Source of the DNA: Rhodeus uyekii
Taxonomy: Eukaryota; Chordata; Actinopteri; Cypriniformes; Acheilognathidae
Reading direction: 5' to 3'
Assembly: GCA_037043235.1 (NCBI GenBank)
Contig: JAWRVZ010000110.1
Span: 655,501-719,500, forward strand
DNA length: 64,000 nucleotides
In this document: piece after piece, positions 22,501 to 32,793 of the stretch
Layout of the letters: each line of letters begins with the position of its first letter
Position numbering within the stretch: position 1 is the stretch's first letter
Notes under the pieces: model-generated
What the model was told of the DNA's origin: nothing
The model's input: only the letters and a program-made list of their open reading frames with translations
Databases searched by the model: none
Program-made: the position numbers and the translations under genes

Positions 22501-24486
22501 TTCACTTCAGAAGGACTTTATTAACCCCCTGGAGCCGTTTGAATTACTTTTATGATTGATGTATGAACTTTTTTGGGCTTCAAAATTTCAGGTACTACTC
22601 ACTCAGGATATTTTTTTATATAACTTTAAATTGTCTTTGGGTTTTGGGGTTGTTACCAAGTCTTGAGGGTAAGTAAATTACCCTTTAACATTCTCTTACT
22701 AGATTGTTAAGGCAAGCATCGTTATAACATTGATTTCTGCCCTCTCTCTGTTATAGTGTGGTGACATTAGTAATATTTCATCAAAGGTTTTAGCTCCAAA
22801 AACAAAGCCTATTGTCCTTTGTCAATAGTACAGAGATATATGAAGCACAACTCAAGATTAAACCAAGCAGCTTTCTGTTGGCCAACACGGCAAGTTTAAA
22901 TGATCAATTTGCCTACAGTAATTTCCGTACTATCATTTTTTCATTTAATCCATTTTGGCAGACGCTTTTATCCAAAGCAACATACATTGCATTCAAGGAA
23001 GTCAAACCCATGACCTTGGTGTTGTAAACACCAATGCTCTACTGGTTGAGCTACAGGAAAGCTGTTCAGGAACATTACGTTCCTGAACATGCGGATTCCT
23101 AATGAAATTACTGGATTTCCCTGAGCAAAAGTAAATGTGACTGCATCTTTAAACAGATATTGTCCTCACCTCAAACGCATATCTTGCCTGCTATCCAATA
23201 GCGCTGTGGTCTCAAGAGTTGGAGGTGGAACCTTTAAAGACATTATAAGAATGTTTGGTGAATATCTGAGAGACATCTCTTGGAGATTAGCATGATAAGA
23301 GATGGGATTTTTTATTTTACCAGTGAGGTTGGCAGTAAAATGCTCTGTTTCAGGACCCCTCTGTACTGGGTGAGCTGGACCAGCTGATTACAGAGACTGT
23401 CCCTGTTCCTTGACACCTAAATGCAAACTGGGTCAAGATCACCCTTTCTACTAAATATTTATCATGATCCCTTTTCTGGAACACAACATATTCATCATTC
23501 CTAAGCCTATTTCTCTTTCCTCCTCTTACTTCTTTGAGTTCTCTGGCAAGTCGCTCGCTCTCCTCCTCAATGGAGAGCAGCTCTCTTGGCTGTGGGGCTG
23601 ATGGGACTGGTGTGGCTGTGGATAGAAGCCCTTTCAAAGGAGGATAGATAGAACGACTGATCTCTTGCTCCAGATATTCTAAGGCAGAAGGGGAGAGGAA
23701 ACATGTTGAGGATGTCCAAAGTTAGGCTACAAAAGTGACTGAAATAACTATATAATACTTATTTAAGGGGTAGCTTGACACGGAAAGGTAACTATTTACT
23801 GGTTACATAATACTAGATGTTGGTTTTAAAGACTTACTGAAGGTTTTCTCTATCTCCTCGCATCTTCGCACTTCTGAAACAAACTTCCTCTGAAATGCAT
23901 TCACATTTGGATTCAACTGAGCAAATTGGGTTGAAGAGGAACAGAAAAGAGAGAGATAAAGAGCAAGAAAGTGTGAACGTACCGATTAGAGCACAGATTT
24001 TTATCTGTAAACTTCATCATTAAAAGCATAGCCTATGTCTAGGCTCTGTAAGTACACTACTGTACAAATGTTTTGATTTGGTAAGATTTTATTTTCTTAA
24101 GAGGTTATTTTTTTCTCATTGAGTCTGCATTTATTTTACCATAAATACAATAGAAACTGTACAACTGTGAAATGCTATTGCAATGTTGTGCTGTTTAATA
24201 TCTTTGTGGAAACCGTGCCTTTTTTTCAGGATTCTTTGATGAAAAGAATGTTCAAAAGAACAGCATTTATTTAAAATAGAAATCTTTTGTAACTGTAAAA
24301 TTCAGAGCTGTCACTAATTTAATGCATCCTTGCTGATTAAAAGTATTAGTTAAAAAAATATATACTTACGTCTCTGAATTCAACTAAGCCCAACTCCCCA
24401 AGCTCACTGACACAGTTGTAAGCCGAACCTGCCTGGAGGAAAATCTGGACCAGGCACATCTCTTCGCTTCGAAAGAGGCTTCCCAT
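11146..24486 (-). CDS. tcirg1: V-type proton ATPase 116 kDa subunit a3, complete (825 aa)
   Basis: Twenty coding exons give an uninterrupted 825-residue protein: 24486-24370, 23916-23838, 23678-23530, 23416-23321, 23231-23170, 21947-21821, 21735-21653, 21506-21413, 19474-19262, 19108-18958, 18830-18691, 16380-16223, 14901-14811, 14725-14607, 14529-14316, 14214-14107, 12903-12811, 12673-12553, 12451-12280 and 11236-11146 (TAA). All intron phases match. Subunit a joins V1 to Vo and forms the two proton half-channels; a3 serves lysosomes and the osteoclast ruffled border. The N-terminus is MGSLFRSEE. The channel arginines are present as R729 (SYLRLWALS) and R793 (HALRLHW). LVEFRDLNPNVNAFQ, EVRRCEE, ERLLWRACRG and CLIAEAWCP fit a3 better than a2. 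The intron after 18691 starts GTTTAT, a weak donor. Family length is about 830 aa. Confidence 0.96.
11444..11728. mobile_element. small hAT-like element(s) with CAGTGGCGTAGCCA ends
   Basis: An intact 118-bp unit spans 11611-11728. It starts CAGTGGCGTAGCCAG and ends CTGGCTACGCCCCTG, between near-identical 8-bp flanks (TGGCATGA and TGGTATGA). A second left end, CAGTGGCGTAGCCAC, sits at 11444 without its own right end. This suggests a nested or partly duplicated copy. It lies in the last tcirg1 intron. Confidence 0.75.
13483..13536. repeat. (TA)n microsatellite
   Basis: About 54 bp of TA dinucleotides in a tcirg1 intron. Confidence 0.95.
15119..15235. mobile_element. hAT left-end fragment
   Basis: CAGTGCTTCTCAATTATTTT followed by C-rich sequence resembles the left end of fish hAT elements. 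No matching right end was found nearby, so this is a truncated copy. Confidence 0.4.
15750..16161 (+). mobile_element. truncated LTR, same family as 20364-20944
   Basis: Shared blocks with the LTR at 20364-20944 include CGCGCAGTTGGTG, GGGAACACGCGGC, CCCTATTTAATCCC and AATAAATCC before a TGACA end. A direct match to the 5' end is missing, so it is a 5'-truncated LTR in a tcirg1 intron. A weaker, possibly related stretch lies at 13590-13850. Confidence 0.6.
17106..18122 (+). pseudogene. Tc1-like transposase with one in-frame stop
   Basis: The frame runs 339 codons from ATG at 17106 to TGA at 18120-18122. It is broken only by TAA at 17961-17963, after 285 residues. An N-terminal helix-turn-helix region (SEKSKIVRYIAEGCSSLKIA) is followed by a DDE catalytic domain: D in LWTDEMRV, D in MQDNAPSH and E in NPIENLW. 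There are 37 residues between the second D and the E, so the signature is DD37E, not the usual Tc1 DD34E. The C-terminal part after the stop stays in frame and reads as transposase to its natural end. Confidence 0.93.
18425..18488 (-). mobile_element. SINE tail fragment inside the Tc1 right arm
   Basis: TTAGCAGACGCTTTTATCCA matches the tail of the tRNA-derived SINEs elsewhere in the window, without a head. It lengthens the right arm of the Tc1 element compared with the left. Confidence 0.6.
19841..20368 (-). mobile_element. solo LTR, minus orientation
   Basis: Read on the minus strand it begins TGTCACAGAG and ends CCCTGACA. It has a TATTTAAA-like box in CTATTTAAACCCGG and an AATAAAG signal near its 3' end. 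It abuts the oppositely oriented LTR at 20364. The left flank is GTTGT (19836-19840). No internal retroviral coding region is present. Confidence 0.7.
20364..20944 (+). mobile_element. solo LTR, plus orientation
   Basis: It starts TGACAGTCACTTCGG and ends ACCGTGACA, followed by GTTGT (20945-20949). It contains CCCTATTTAATCCC and AATAAATCC. It is related to the truncated LTR at 15750-16161. The pair 19841-20944 as a whole is bounded by TGTCA...TGACA and a 5-bp direct repeat GTTGT. Confidence 0.7.
22940..23062 (-). mobile_element. tRNA-derived SINE, internally deleted
   Basis: Minus-strand head (GAGCATTGGTG, CATGGGTTTGA) joined directly to the tail (TTTGGATAAAAGCGTCTGCC). The AAGCAAGAACTGAT middle is missing. 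It lies in a tcirg1 intron. Confidence 0.8.
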
Positions 24487-25480
24487 GGTAGCCTGAAACA
24501 ATGCATACAAATCTCTCCAATATACAATACAATTTTAACAGTATAAAAATGTAAGTAACTCCATATCTTGCAAATTTAAGAAGAAATGATAAGTGTCCTT
24601 ATTTATTGTATTTCTTAGGGTTCTGCTTAATAATCTTAGGCTTAATAATGTCATATACAGTGTGATGATGAAATTAAAGGCTGTTATTGAGCATAGCAGC
24701 TATTTATTTAATAGGGCGCGTTGTTCTTTTCCTAAATTTGATGCAAAACAAGGACAGTTCACTGAGGGGATGCATGTGACAGTGGTTAGATGGTAATTTA
24801 ATTAAGATTACATGGGGTAGTCATGTGATGAATACTCATGAATAAGAAACAGAACCTCAATTAGAGTCATCTGAGATAAATCCCCTAACCTTTATAACAC
24901 TTTATAGACTAAAAGAAAAATCTGAATGGCAAGGATCTGTAGGCTATTGATAAGGACCAGGATCCTATTCTTTTTAGGTCGTTTGTCTGTTTCAGCCATT
25001 AAAATGTAAAACTATACTAAATGCGAAGTGAAGATTTTAGCAGTGACTGAGAGTTTATTCAAACCGTTACAAACCCTTTATAAACAAGCCACGCGACGGT
25101 ATTGCAGCAAAGGCATTTCTCGCATTTACCAAGTAAAGCTGTTCAAAGGGACACTTTAACTGTCTTTCGGGACATCTGTGCAAGTGTTTACAATGATAAT
25201 TTTGCGTATTTAGTCAAAATATGGTGTGGCTTTATAATTATTATTCGAGTGTGTCGAAAAGTAGCGTAACGCAGTGTAAACAGTGTCCCGTTACTGCAGA
25301 CGCATGGCGTAACAACGTAAACAAACCCCCGTCATCACTGTGGATTGATAAACGCGATTCGTTTGCCTTTGAATAGCTTTATATAATAGGCTATGCAGCA
25401 TTTACACTTTATGGTTTCAGCGAGGAGCTCTGTTTTATACACTAGGTCGACTCAAATGCGCATGACACTGCCGATCTTAC

Positions 25481-25680
25481 CGTATACGAGAGACGAGGAT
25501 CGATAAATCCAAGATGATCGATGTTGAGAAATTAATTATCCACAGTTTAATCTCATAGTCGGTCGTATTCTGCTCTGCGATGAAAACAGCGGCTCTTTGA
25601 GCTCGTGGTCGCTCATTATTCTAGCTCCAGTCATTGCCATGTGATTCAGCCAGAGAATTAGACCAGCTACAGTAACAGCA
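25481..25680 (-). promoter_or_regulatory. candidate tcirg1 non-coding first exon and promoter
   Basis: On the minus strand the sequence CGTATACG|GTAAGATC gives a good donor at 25481, about 1 kb upstream of the tcirg1 start codon. The upstream bases are less AT-rich than their surroundings. A 5' untranslated exon here is an inference; the transcription start is not defined. Confidence 0.45.
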
Positions 25681-25689
25681 CACAAGCAA

Positions 25690-27750
25690 CGTTTAAAGCA
25701 TGAATCCTAAATAGTGATGGAAATTATGTTTATATAGGGAAAGTGGCAAAAAATATCTTAATGCTTATGGTTTTGCATAAAAGGGATGCACAAAATAAGT
25801 TTTTATATTTAATTATAACCTCTTTTAAAAAACTATAAATCATAAAAATACTTGTAAGATGAGTAAGATGACCAACCATGCCACAAATAGGCCTAGAAAA
25901 AAAATCTGAATAATCCATAGGCTTATACATTTCATGATTACTGTCATTATTCACCAAGGTGCTGAACAGTATGAAGTCATTGTTAATATAAAGCAAAAAC
26001 AAAATGATGTCTCTTTTGTTTTCATTGACATAAAATTTGCCACCAACCTTGTGGGGGGAAGTGTGGAACCACTGGTGCTTGTTTATATTCTTTTATTTTT
26101 CTTCTAATCATTTGTAATTGGTGATTTATAATTAAAAATTTTGAATGACTTCTTCAAATGTATGTATCCACCTATGTCTATCACCTATGTAACCAATTAT
26201 TAGGTAAAGCCTTTACTTCATTTTCTGTATTTTTCCATAGAATAATGTTGAATATTGTATGTTCTTCTCACCAGATAGAACATGTTATCAGAATGTTTTG
26301 AGAAGTCTTTCTGTTGATAGTTGGAGCCTGAGCAACTTCCGGCTTGGAGAATGTGTTATTATGTGTTTCTGTGTGTGTGTGTGTGTGTGTGTTTGTGTGT
26401 ATCTGTGTGTGTATTAATATCCTCGGTATTGGTGAGATGATTAAATGGCACCATAAGGAGATGGAATGACTTGTTTTTCTCGACAATCTGATGCCTAGAA
26501 ACACATTTCTGCAACCTGGAAGGTCGCAGTATGTAAAACAGAGGCCTTCTTGTCAAAGATGTGATCAACGAAGATCTGCTTTTGACTATCTTGTGAGACT
26601 TGAAGCTTCTGCTGAAGAAACTGTAAACTATCTTCCCTAAAATTTCAATAGAAGGCACTTCTGACTCCTGATCTTCATTCATCATATCTAGTTCTTGGGT
26701 CTTTTAACTGTAAATTCCCCTACAACCTTGACTAAGGTCCATAAATGAAAGTGTTTCTTGAAGCATCAACTGGTGCTCATTGACTAAGATATGTCCAAGG
26801 AGCACCAGGTGATGTTTCAAGAAACACTTTCATGTATAGACATTGACAAATGAATCAGACAATAAACATATTATGGTTGGAACGGCATCTCTCTGTTGGT
26901 TTTTGTTTGAGTTTATGTCATTTTTGAGTTAGAGCATCCATTTACTGTGACATCTGTAATGCCAACATTTAGCAGGAGTTCAATGGCAAGCTAAGACATT
27001 TCTGAAATTATTCGGTCTTTTCTCTACCATCCTGTAGACCCAAGAACACAATATGGTCCAAGAATGTTACTTTCTGTTTTAACTTTAACTTTGCTTTGCC
27101 TAATACATTATTATACATTACAATGTACAATGTGTTTAGCATTACAATTAGACAAACAATACAGAGTTGATAGTGAACACTATTTCTGGCCATTTTGTCT
27201 GGCTATCTGTAATAGTGAATGAGAAAATAGATTAATTAATTCTTCCTGCAGCATAATGCTGTATAATAAAAGCAGCTATTTGATGTCATGAGGTTGCTTT
27301 TTTTAAGGGTGTGATGTGTGATTAATTCTGAAAGTGAGATCTGCCATCAAAATGTGAGAGAAAAAAATGTGAGAGAAGTAGGGGTTGTGAAAATAAAAGA
27401 GATACAGAGTTACTGGCTTAAATTGAAAAATGAAAATGTATCATGTTAAAAATGATAAAATAAAATAAAAAATATTACACTGGCAGTTTTCTCTCTGCCT
27501 TCATGAACTTGAAATCATAAGTCATTGGGATGAGGTGAATCTTGTTAGATCAGATTGCTTAATTGAGTCTTATTGTATAAAGTGCATTCAGAATGTATTC
27601 AGACTTTTTTAACACTTTATGTTGCTGCCTTATGCTAAATTTAACACATAAATTAGCACTTCCTACCTTGCTGGTCAACAGTGGTCACCATGATTTTACC
27701 TAGAAAGATATGATCCTGGAAAAACATTCCTGCCTGAAAATTTATCGTCA
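25690..27750. other. intergenic DNA with a GT microsatellite
   Basis: No gene is recognised between tcirg1 and the LINE. It contains a (GT)n tract at 26370-26412 and the hairpin at 26745-26833. The remaining short open frames have no recognisable product. Confidence 0.6.
26745..26833. other. near-perfect hairpin, 34-bp arms and 21-nt loop
   Basis: Arm 26745-26778 pairs with arm 26800-26833. The second arm's reverse complement differs at only two positions, one of which would be a G-U wobble. The left arm contains GTTTCTTGAAGCATCAACTG. It could be a small palindromic element or a hairpin-RNA precursor. Neither TIR ends nor a known microRNA seed are recognised. Confidence 0.85.
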
Positions 27751-27754
27751 AGTC

Positions 27755-29042
27755 AAGTCACATTTACTTATATAGCGCTTTTTACAATACAGATTGTTTC
27801 AAAGCAGCTTTACAGTGGTCACAGGAAAACATTATAAACATTATAGAGTTTGGTTGGCTGAACGGCAGCCATAAAAGAGCAGTCAAATTAATATAATTAA
27901 TGAATATTAAGTGTTAAGTTTTGATTATTGATTGATTTGATTGATTGATAGTTTGATTATTATATTGATAACAATTCAAGTCCAATATTAAGTCTAATTT
28001 GGTCCGATTGGAGATGGGATCATGATCTTCACAGGGGAGGGTTTAGTAGAGTCACGGTCTCCACAGACACTTCAGGGCAGTGCTGTGCTCGTGTCCAGGT
28101 CCTTCATCTGATCTGGATACGGCCCGGATCCGGCTGACCATGGTAACCTCGGAATAAACAGAGAATAATATCAGCGTAGATGCCATTCTTCTTCTGATGT
28201 ATCGAGTACATCAGATGTTATGGGAATGTTCCCGGCTCCGGCTGACCTAAATTATGCAGCCTAACAATCATTTTACATGATTTGGATTAAAAATGTATGT
28301 ATAATGTGTTATGTATATGCCAGGTTGAAGAGATGTGTTTTTAGTCTAGATTTAAACTGACAGAGTGTGTCTGCTTCCCGAACTGTATTAGGAAGACTGT
28401 TCCAGAGTTTAGGAGCTAAATAGGAAAAAGATCGACCACCAGCAGTTGACTTTGATATTCTAGGTTTTATAAGCTGGTCAGTATTTTGGGATCGCAATAG
28501 ACGTGAAGGACTATAATGTGTTAAGAGATCGCTCAAGTACTGTGGAGCTAAACCATTTAATGCTTTGTAAGTCATTAGCAAGATTTTAAAATGTATTCGG
28601 TGATTAATAGGAAGCCAGTGCAGGTTTGACAGAACTGGGCTAATTTGCTCATACTTCCTAGTTCTAGTAAGAACTCGAGCTGCTGCATTTTGGACCAGCT
28701 GGAATTTGTTTATTAAGCGTGCAGGGCAACCACCTAGTAGAGCATTACAATAATCTAGCCTTGAACTCATGAACGCATGAACTAACTTTTCCGCATTTGT
28801 CTTTGAGAGCATATGGATATATTTTTAAGATGGAAGAATGCCGTTTTACAGATGCTAGAGACGTGGCTTTCAAATGAAAGATTGTTATCAAAGAGCACAC
28901 CCAGGTTTCTAACTGACGATGAAGGCTTGACAGAACAGCCATCAAGTGTTAGGCAGTAGTCTAAATTATTACGTGCAGAATTTTTTGGTCTAATAATTAG
29001 AATCATAACCCTATCCCTACCCTTTAACCTAAGCCAACCCAT
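27755..29042 (-). mobile_element. L2-like LINE, 3' fragment of the reverse transcriptase ORF plus tail
   Basis: The minus-strand frame 28812-28309 encodes the typical C-terminus of L2-type ORF2, with motifs RLDYCNALL, LVQNAAARVLT, LHWLPI, LAPQYL, GGRSFSYLAPKLWNSLP and LKTHLF. An upstream piece (29042-28782) in another frame has VRNLGVLFDNNLSFESHV, so a frameshift separates them. The tail from about 27830 down to 27755 contains AAAGCGCTATATAAGTAAAT, the usual L2-like 3' end. It is 5'-truncated and dead. Confidence 0.92.
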
Positions 29043-29640
29043 AAGTTATCCCTAAAATAATAGGGATGGCAAATAACACTGATGTAGAAGCTCCTAACCC
29101 TGGCTGTAAGACTAAAACTTGACATGAACTGTAAACTTGTCTCTCAAATTTGATTATTTGATTGGAATGTTATTCCAGGATCAACATAGATCCTGGAAAA
29201 CGTTGTACTTAATTTGGTCACTAAAGAGTGACCAAATTTTTTAAAATGCTTTTCACTTTTTTTAAACCATTCCTGTTGATTTAACGCCATCAGGTTGCAT
29301 CAGATATCTCATTCCCCTGGATGTAAAGCGGTTTCCTGTGTGATGAAGACACCTACACACCCTGAAGTTTAGGTTGATTGAGAGAAAAGTTATACGGTTA
29401 AGCATTTCTAAAAAGACAATAATAAACAGTCATTATTCACTTAGAAATCAGTTGAATGTTGATTCAGTTTGGTTCAATAACCGTGTAAAGTTCATGGGCA
29501 ATGGAATGAGTTAATTTTATCCAATGTATGTATCCACAATTTTCTACAGGCCTATTATGAAGGGTATAATGAGTGATTTGGTAACAAAATATTGTGATTA
29601 ATAATCATATTTCACGGATTCTGTTTTTCTTCCTTTCACT
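29043..29640. other. intergenic, no feature seen
   Basis: AT-rich sequence between the LINE and the lectin pseudogene. Confidence 0.5.
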
Positions 29641-29644
29641 GTGT

Positions 29645-31058
29645 AAAACAAGAACCATTAGCGTTCTGTTGATGACTCTTTTTTTTGGGAGAGTGGCAAC
29701 GTATTTACTTCAGTATTTACTTAGGTAATATTTACTTCATAATTTATTATATGTATGAATTTTCAAAATTATACTCATTATGTAAGCCCCATTCCTCAAT
29801 GTACCCTGAAAATAATGAACTTTAAGGCAGATGATGTTGACATAATACACCTGATCATTATAATTGGCCAAAATATGTGTAAATGGAGCATTTGTTATGC
29901 TTACTGAGATTATCTGCTTTGAGTGGACATCGGCAGTATTAGTATATTAAGTGATAGATTTATCAAGTGGGTTTACCAAGTGGGTAAACTTTACCAAGTT
30001 AACCAACATGTTATGTTTAAAACACTTAGAATTAATAGTCATTGGTGTGATTCTGTCATTTAGGTTTTGTTGCTAGTCGTTCAAATGTCACTGAGTATTG
30101 CACCATGCCTAAAGCATGCGATGTGACTGGCTTCACTAAGTGGGCCGCTACTGTGTCAAATATTTCAACAACCCTGCCAACTTCACTGATGCTGAGGTAA
30201 GTTGTAGCACTGGTGCTTTTGCATGTGTGTGTTTGAAAAATCATTACAGATTAAAGAGATTTCAGTTCTATTATTTTCAAAATTATTTCCCCCACCATTA
30301 AAAAATCGATGTATTTTGCAGTTATTAAATGTGCTTCCTGTTTCATATCCAGTTCAGCTGTTTGAAAAAACATAACTGGTCTCAGTAAAATGGACAGAAC
30401 TTATTATGAGAACTTATTATGCATTGTGAAAAAGTTTAGCCCCAAAAATCTGCACACCTGGCTTGGAGGCTTTCAACTTTTTAAGGTAAAAAAGACAAAT
30501 GTGTGAAGAGGCACAGACATGGAGAGAGTCAAGAGAGAAAAAAAAATCTTTTGTGTTTTTCAGTGACAGTTTCTCACTATCCAAACACATTTTCTGTCTT
30601 TTAAAAAAAATCCCTTTCTCACTTTTTCAGATTTCTTTGGCTTGATGGTTCCTTCCGGAATGATCCATTTTGGGCACCTGGTGAACCCAACCACATCTTC
30701 ATTAAAGAGGAATGTGTGGAGATGAACTGGAAATGTGAAGAGAGGAACTGGTGAAAAAAACAAATGGGTTATAGGATATATTAGGATATATAAGATATAT
30801 GTCATTTAATATGTATTTCATTTAATTTTATGTTAATTATTATTTTCTTTGTGTTCTTTCTTTTTTTGGCAAGACATTACAGAAGTTACTATTTACTACA
30901 TCTATTACTACATACTATTACTATTACTAGTACCATAATAGGGTCTACATCTGTTAATTTCACTTTCACTCACATTTTCAGATGAGGGCAAGTGGAATGA
31001 TGAATCTTGTTTTGTCAAGAAAAACTACATGTACGCCTTCAAACGCAAGGCCGTATAA
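29645..31058 (+). pseudogene. C-type lectin pseudogene, tandem copy of the gene at 32794
   Basis: Every coding exon of the neighbouring lectin from the signal exon onward has a counterpart here: a signal-exon relic near 29650-29735 (GTTGATGACTC, GAGAGTGGCAAC), the Cys-rich first lectin exon 30062-30196, the next at about 30352-30486, the EPN exon at about 30632-30754 and the last at about 30982-31058. The copy is broken. About 10 bases are missing after GGCTTCACT in the first lectin exon. The second has lost its frame. The EPN exon reads into a stop instead of a donor. The final conserved cysteine is replaced (NYMYAF for NYICAF). Parts such as GEPNH and KWNDESC survive. Confidence 0.88.
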
Positions 31059-31784
31059 ACTAAATATTTTTATTTGAAATATAAACTTTTTTCTCTGCAT
31101 CAATAAAAAAACTTATAAAAAAAACTTTGATGATAATAAATGATAATAAATAAATATTTTTTGCAATCAGAATGGCCAGTTGATTTTTGAATTGGAAGGA
31201 CTAATGCTTCTTGCAAAATAAGTAATTTATGCTGTAAAACAAACAGCATTTTATCAAGATGCCACATTTGTTTCAAGGGACTTTAAAGTATGATGAAAAT
31301 TGATGAATAACGAGAGGGCGAGAAATGGGAGGGGTATTTAAAATGATAGCGATAAAAAGTAACTGACATAAATTGACATGTAAATTTAGCTTACGGTGAC
31401 GTTAATAGAAAAATACCTTCTTCTGAGTCTCTTTTGAAAATGTAATCTTGAGTCAGAGAATGTCTGGAATGCAGTGAATTTGGGAATTGGGAACACCAAA
31501 TATTTACATTGATGTTTTATAATGAATCTTTCTATGGGAGAATTATTTTGCAACTTTATCATGCAACTTGATGAACTGAATTCCTGTTCATCTCAAATGA
31601 GTCTTGGTCTTTTTATGTTCAGATTAAGTGAAAAGGCCACTCAGACTGTGAGATGCAGCACCTTTAGCTGACAGTGTAAAGTGTAGTTTGAAACTGAGAG
31701 ATCACAACTCTATCAGTAACCACAAGATCTAGCAGTTTTAGTGTGGCAAAGTAGCCTTTTCCGATGCTTGTCGTTTACCAAACA

Positions 31785-31827
<43 letters not shown>

Positions 31828-32790
31828 CAAATTGACTGTCTACAAAAATAGTTTCGTTTGGCAAGCATGCACAGGGCCGATATGGGTTAGAAATGAAATA
31901 TCTCACGTGAAGGGTCATGGAAATGTGAAGAATACGTTTCAGTATAGTCTAGTTTGTTTTAAACCATTAGTGCAAAATCCATTAGTCAAATGGGCTTTAC
32001 AATCCAGTGTGCAATGAGAATGATAGCGATTAACAATTTAAGATTAAAATGAATTGTGTTTAAATCCATTGGGACACTTCTCAGTCAATCATCTCATTCG
32101 TTGCATTATGCTTATCAACTGAAATTTGTATGCATGTGCTGATCTCTGCACACTGTAAGAAAAAAGTATCTGTAGAAAAATGAACAAAGTACCGGTCGTT
32201 TTCTGTCAGGATATTATCCATTTACAGACATTTCTTTTAATCTTAAAACAAAACACAATGCCTACAAGAAATACGTACCAAAAAACCTGTGTAGATTATT
32301 ATTGAAAATCTCATGGTTTTCGAGCTTTCCTGTAACTCAATCAGTAGAGAATTGGTGCTTACAACGCCAAGGTCATGGGTTTGATCCCAGGGAAAGCAAG
32401 AACTGATTCAATGTGTTCTTTGAATGCAATGTTAATCACTTTGGAAAAAAGCATCTGCCAAATGCATACAAATTTATTTTTATATTTAAAAAAAGTAAAT
32501 CCCTTGATTATACTTGTTTTAAATGAATTATTATATTTGACATTGTTCAAGATTAACATTAAGATGTAAAAAAAGTATGAATGTTTCTTTTGTGGCAATG
32601 CACAGTGAATTGATTAGTAGTTTAGTTACTAGATGTGTGAAACACTTTCACGTGTGATAAAGAATAAAAAAACTGAAGATGGCAAGATTGACAGAAGGGG
32701 AGGAGTTGTGAAAATGAATGGAATGGAATGGAATAAAATGAGGTGAAACAGTTACTGTGAGAACAGATGGGAGAGAAAAGTGCAAGAACA
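31059..32790. other. intergenic DNA with (CT)n tract and a SINE
   Basis: It contains a (TC)n tract at 31789-31822 and the SINE at 32325-32478. Otherwise nothing is recognised. Confidence 0.6.
32325..32478 (+). mobile_element. tRNA-derived SINE, HAmo-like
   Basis: Plus-strand head with AGTAGAGAATTGGTG and CATGGGTTTGATCCC, then CAGGGAAAGCAAGAACTGAT and the tail GCATCTGCCAAATGCAT. Confidence 0.85.
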
Positions 32791-32793
32791 ACA

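Noticed and set aside
26268..26685. Minus-strand frames of 78 and 108 codons
   Set aside because: They run through a GT microsatellite and have no recognisable product.
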